Part shown: piece by piece, positions 6,596 to 9,007 of the stretch
Layout: each line of letters begins with the position of its first letter
Numbering within the stretch: position 1 is the first letter of the stretch
NCBI GenBank assembly: GCA_964481195.1
Contig: CAYZTB010000082.1
Coordinates: forward strand, 1 to 9,007
Source of the DNA: Palsa-948 sp964481195
Lineage (GTDB): Bacteria > Bacteroidota > Bacteroidia > Palsa-948
DNA: 9,007 nucleotides
Direction of reading: 5' to 3'
Notes under the pieces: generated by a model
Told to the model about the DNA's origin: nothing
Databases searched by the model: none
Seen by the model: the letters and a program-made list of their open reading frames with translations, nothing else
Made by a program: the position numbers and the translations under genes

Positions 6596-7174
6596 TTAAT
6601 ACAGGAAGGTAAAGCTCATACGGTGTTGATTTACAGCACCATACTCTTCTATTGCTTTTCTATGAATTTTCGTTCCATACCCTTTATTTTTATTCCAACC
6701 GTACATAGGGTATTTCTTATGTAGTTTGTGCATATAATCGTCCCTATAAGTTTTAGCCAGAATTGATGCTGCTGCAATAGAAAGATATTTGCCATCTCCT
6801 TCTATTATACAACGATGAGGAATACTTTTATATCTGTTAAATCTATTTCCATCTATTAATAAGGACTGGGGTTTTGAATCCAACTTATCTAAAGCACGAT
6901 GCATTGCAAGAAAAGAAGCATTTAAAATATTTATTTTATCAATTTCTTTGGGACTTACTTGTGCAACTCCAAAAGAAATAGCTTCTTTTTCAATAATTTC
7001 TCTTAGCTCATAACGAACTTTTTCGGAAAGCTTTTTAGAGTCGTTTATGATTTTGTTTTTGAAATCTTTAGGTAAAATTACTGCTGCCGCAAATACCGGT
7101 CCTGATAAACAGCCTCTGCCTGCTTCATCGCAGCCTGCCTCGATAAATGATTTATTGAAATACGGTTTGAGCAT
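6596..7174 (-). CDS. rnhB: Ribonuclease HII
   Basis: A cytoplasmic endonuclease that cuts the RNA strand of RNA/DNA hybrids and removes single ribonucleotides misincorporated into DNA, using divalent metal ions. At 192 residues it is the usual length. The hallmark AGCDEAGRGCLSGPV is at 13-27, giving catalytic D16 and E17; D108 lies in LLIDGN (105-110). The conserved stretch KYLSIAAASILAKTYRDD (129-146) contributes the last acidic ligand. GYGTKIH (165-171) and HRMSF (184-188) complete the C-terminal signature. The GRG motif distinguishes it from RNase HIII. Its ATG directly follows the TAA of the glycosyltransferase (TAAATG), suggesting translational coupling; there is no Shine-Dalgarno. Confidence 0.96.
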   Translation of the reverse strand: MLKPYFNKSFIEAGCDEAGRGCLSGPVFAAAVILPKDFKNKIINDSKKLSEKVRYELREIIEKEAISFGVAQVSPKEIDKINILNASFLAMHRALDKLDSKPQSLLIDGNRFNRYKSIPHRCIIEGDGKYLSIAAASILAKTYRDDYMHKLHKKYPMYGWNKNKGYGTKIHRKAIEEYGAVNQHRMSFTFLY

Positions 7175-8329
7175 TTATTTTGACGTGTGTGTTTTCTCGA
7201 TACAATCCCACAACTTTGCTGCAGTTTTATCCCAAGAAAATTTTTCTCTTTGCTGCCTGCCTTTTTCAACTAGTTGCTTTCTGAGATTTTCGTCTTTATA
7301 GATTTTCAGCATTCCCTCTTTGATGGCATCTACAGAAAAGGGATCTATTAATAAAGCAGCGTATCCGGCAATCTCGGGCATGCTGGTAACATTGGAAGTA
7401 ATAATTGGAACATCGCTATACATGGCCTCCACTAAAGGAATTCCAAACCCCTCATAATAAGGAACAAAAACCAATGCAAGTGCTGCAGCCATTACTTGTT
7501 GCAAATCAGGTATTCCTAATCTGCCTGCAAAAACCACATCGCTCTTGTGCTGCATTTTATCAAAAACATTTTCAATATCGCTGGTCATAAAAAGTTTTTC
7601 TCCAACAATAACCAATGTTATATCCGAGGAGGAGGATTTTTTAAACTCATCAAAAGCTTGTAATAATCTGGCAATATTTTTTCTGGGCGATAATGCGCCT
7701 ACGAAGAGAAAATATGAGGTCCCTTGCTCCAGCCCTAAAGGGAGTTTAAGCAAATTCTCCCCTTTAAGGGCAGGGGAAAACGATTCACTTGCGCCATTGT
7801 AAACCACATCAATTTTTTCAGCAGCATACTTATAAGTGCTTACAATATCCTGCTTGGAATATTCTGATACTGTTGCAATTCTACTTGCTTTCTTAGCATA
7901 TTTTGGAAAGTATTTTAAAAAATATTTTCGGGCAAGAAAAGGAATTTCGTTTGGATAATGCTCAAAATATAAATCGTGAATTACAGGAACAAATTTGCAT
8001 TTGCGAGCTCCTGCTGGTGCATTATAACTTAATGGCAAAAATCCATCGGGCGATAAAAATACATCCGGATCTTGAGAATGCAAAACCTTAGGCAGGGCTT
8101 GTTCAAACCACCAATACCAAAGTAAAGGGTGACGAGCTTGTGGGCCAACAACCAAAGGAGTAACATTATTCGAAAAAATAAATTCTTCAGAAAACGGGCG
8201 GTCAAATAAAAAAAGAAATTGATGCTCTGGATGGTTTTGGGTAATGCGCTTTAATGATTCATAAGCAAACCAGCCAATGCCTTCGAGACGATCCTTAAGT
8301 AATAAACGGGTGTTTACTGCTATCAACAT
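7175..8329 (-). CDS. Family GT4-type glycosyltransferase (GT-B fold)
   Basis: A cytoplasmic or peripheral enzyme that transfers sugar from an activated nucleotide donor. It has 384 residues, the normal size for GT4. The N-terminal acceptor domain (about 1-180) has the loop EGIGWFAYE (16-24) and PVIHDLYFEHYP (115-126). The C-terminal donor domain begins at about 205 with FLFVGALSPRKNI (207-219), where R216 and K217 are the usual donor-phosphate contacts. It holds the E-x7-E motif EGFGIPLVEAM (293-303, E293 and E301). Donor and acceptor are unknown; lipopolysaccharide or another surface glycan is a reasonable guess. The interdomain linker (about 185-201) is encoded by a palindromic element. The ATG at 8329 has only an A/T-rich leader. 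It is coupled to rnhB by abutting stop and start codons. Confidence 0.9.
   Translation of the reverse strand: MLIAVNTRLLLKDRLEGIGWFAYESLKRITQNHPEHQFLFLFDRPFSEEFIFSNNVTPLVVGPQARHPLLWYWWFEQALPKVLHSQDPDVFLSPDGFLPLSYNAPAGARKCKFVPVIHDLYFEHYPNEIPFLARKYFLKYFPKYAKKASRIATVSEYSKQDIVSTYKYAAEKIDVVYNGASESFSPALKGENLLKLPLGLEQGTSYFLFVGALSPRKNIARLLQAFDEFKKSSSSDITLVIVGEKLFMTSDIENVFDKMQHKSDVVFAGRLGIPDLQQVMAAALALVFVPYYEGFGIPLVEAMYSDVPIITSNVTSMPEIAGYAALLIDPFSVDAIKEGMLKIYKDENLRKQLVEKGRQQREKFSWDKTAAKLWDCIEKTHTSK
7727..7776. repeat. 50-bp palindromic element inside the glycosyltransferase coding sequence
   Basis: CTCCAGCCCTAAAGGGAG (7727-7744) and CTCCCCTTTAAGGGCAGGGG (7757-7776) are imperfect reverse complements, with a perfect CCCT...AAAGGG-type core, two single-base indels and a 12-base loop (7745-7756). 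The frame stays open, and the element encodes about residues 185-201 (around LKGENLLKLPLGLEQG), in the linker between the two GT-B domains. The pattern recalls dispersed CCCTTTAGGG-type repeats I associate with Bacteroidota, but no second copy is in this window. It could be a mobile palindrome tolerated in a surface linker. Confidence 0.6.
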
Positions 8330-8416
8330 AAAATAATAATTTCGATTTGTTGCGAATGTACGAAATACGAATTTCTAAAAAGCTAAAGCTAAATCACAAA
8401 AAATAAATATCAAGAA

Positions 8417-9007
8417 CTACATCCAACCTTTCTCTAAAATATCTCTAGCATGATACGTAATAATAATATCCGCTCCCGCTCTTGAAAAAGCATGCATGTT
8501 TTCTATTACAATTTTCTGCTCATCAATCCAGCCATTTTTTGCTGCCGCTTTTACCATAGCATATTCACCGGATACATTATAACAAGCAACGGGTAACAAT
8601 GTATTTGCACGCAAGTTTGAAATTACATCCATGTAGGCTAAAGCTGGTTTCACCATTAGTATGTCTGCTCCTTCTTGTTCATCCAGCAATCCTTCTTTTA
8701 GCGCTTCGCGTCCATTTCTAAAATCCATCTGATATGATTTGCGATCTCCTTTTTGAGGAGCTGAATCTGCAGCTTCGCGGAAAGGTCCGTAATAAGCAGA
8801 GGCAAATTTTATTGCGTAAGACATAATTGAAGTATTCTCAAAACCTTTTTCATCTAAAAGACTTCGCATGGCTGCAATGCGTCCATCCATCATATCCGAA
8901 GGCGCAACCATATCCGCCCCTGCCTGTGCATGCGCTAATGCCATTTTTGCAAGCACTTCTGCCGAAGAATCATTGTGCACTTCCACCCCACCCCCTCCCC
9001 CTCCCCG
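8417..9007 (-). CDS. hemB: Porphobilinogen synthase (delta-aminolevulinic acid dehydratase), 5' end missing
   Basis: A cytoplasmic enzyme of tetrapyrrole and haem synthesis that condenses two 5-aminolevulinate molecules to porphobilinogen. About 197 codons are present, the C-terminal 60% of a protein normally about 325 residues long. Clear family motifs are AGADMVAPSDMMDGRIAAMR, then IKFASAYYGPFREA with the first active-site lysine, and ADILMVKPALAYMD with the Schiff-base lysine. YNVSGEYAM and the C-terminal GADIIITYHARD also match. The frame is open to the window edge, so the GTG at 8986 is an internal valine, not the true start. The first codons visible read as Arg, six Gly, then VEVHND. 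HND matches the family, but the glycine run replaces a normally varied loop after HGHCG and may be a sequencing artefact. An 87-bp gap separates it from the glycosyltransferase. Confidence 0.93.
   Translation of the reverse strand, partial: RGGGGGGVEVHNDSSAEVLAKMALAHAQAGADMVAPSDMMDGRIAAMRSLLDEKGFENTSIMSYAIKFASAYYGPFREAADSAPQKGDRKSYQMDFRNGREALKEGLLDEQEGADILMVKPALAYMDVISNLRANTLLPVACYNVSGEYAMVKAAAKNGWIDEQKIVIENMHAFSRAGADIIITYHARDILEKGWM
8983..9006 (-). repeat. G-rich tract with G-quadruplex pattern at the window edge
   Basis: On the minus strand (hemB sense) the tract reads G4-A-G5-A-G5-T-G4-T-G2. Four runs of at least four Gs separated by single bases are an ideal pattern for a parallel G-quadruplex. 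It is extreme for such AT-rich DNA. It lies in the coding frame of hemB as polyglycine, and the window stops in it, so it may mark a contig end or a low-quality read end. Confidence 0.7.

Noticed and set aside
7545..7802. Plus-strand frame of 85 codons opposite the glycosyltransferase
   Set aside because: It is a shadow of a well-supported GT4 gene and has no leader or family features.
8984..8986. GTG as the start codon of a short hemB
   Set aside because: The frame is open to the window edge and the normal HemB N-terminal part is missing, so the GTG is an internal valine of a gene cut by the edge.

Overview
The window is about 9 kb of AT-rich DNA that looks like the chromosome of a member of the Bacteroidota. 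The evidence is a DUF5723-type outer-membrane protein fused to thrombospondin type 3 repeats and an OmpA domain, a TAnnTTTG-type promoter box, A/T-rich gene leaders mostly without Shine-Dalgarno sequences, and short palindromic repeats of a kind I associate with this phylum. All seven genes are on the minus strand, so transcription runs from the right edge to the left. The window may be a whole contig: it stops inside hemB, in a G-rich tract that could block assembly.

Right part (9007 to about 6596): the C-terminal part of hemB (porphobilinogen synthase, haem synthesis), an 87-bp gap, then a GT4-type glycosyltransferase whose stop codon directly abuts the start codon of rnhB (ribonuclease HII). 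The glycosyltransferase carries an in-frame palindromic element in its interdomain linker.

Middle part (about 6570 to 3948): a large gene for an exported cell-envelope protein, with a DUF5723-like beta-rich N-terminus, six calcium-type thrombospondin 3 repeats and a peptidoglycan-binding OmpA domain. It has its own promoter-like box, starts at TTG, and ends in a hairpin plus T-run that includes its stop codon and looks like an intrinsic terminator.

Left part (3905 to 423): three closely spaced genes for a class I SAM methyltransferase (with an unusually good Shine-Dalgarno), a Wzx/MATE-like polysaccharide flippase, and an OppC/DppC-type ABC transporter permease with an internal insertion. 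The methyltransferase, flippase and upstream glycosyltransferase fit surface glycan synthesis, but no complete polysaccharide locus is present. The permease lacks its usual partners here.

Bases 1-422 hold no convincing gene, but contain a cluster of inverted repeats. I see no phage, transposase, CRISPR, RNA gene or defence system. The content is mostly ordinary core and envelope genes; the points worth a second look are the palindromic elements, the G-tract at the hemB edge, and the unusual architectures of the permease and the OmpA protein.
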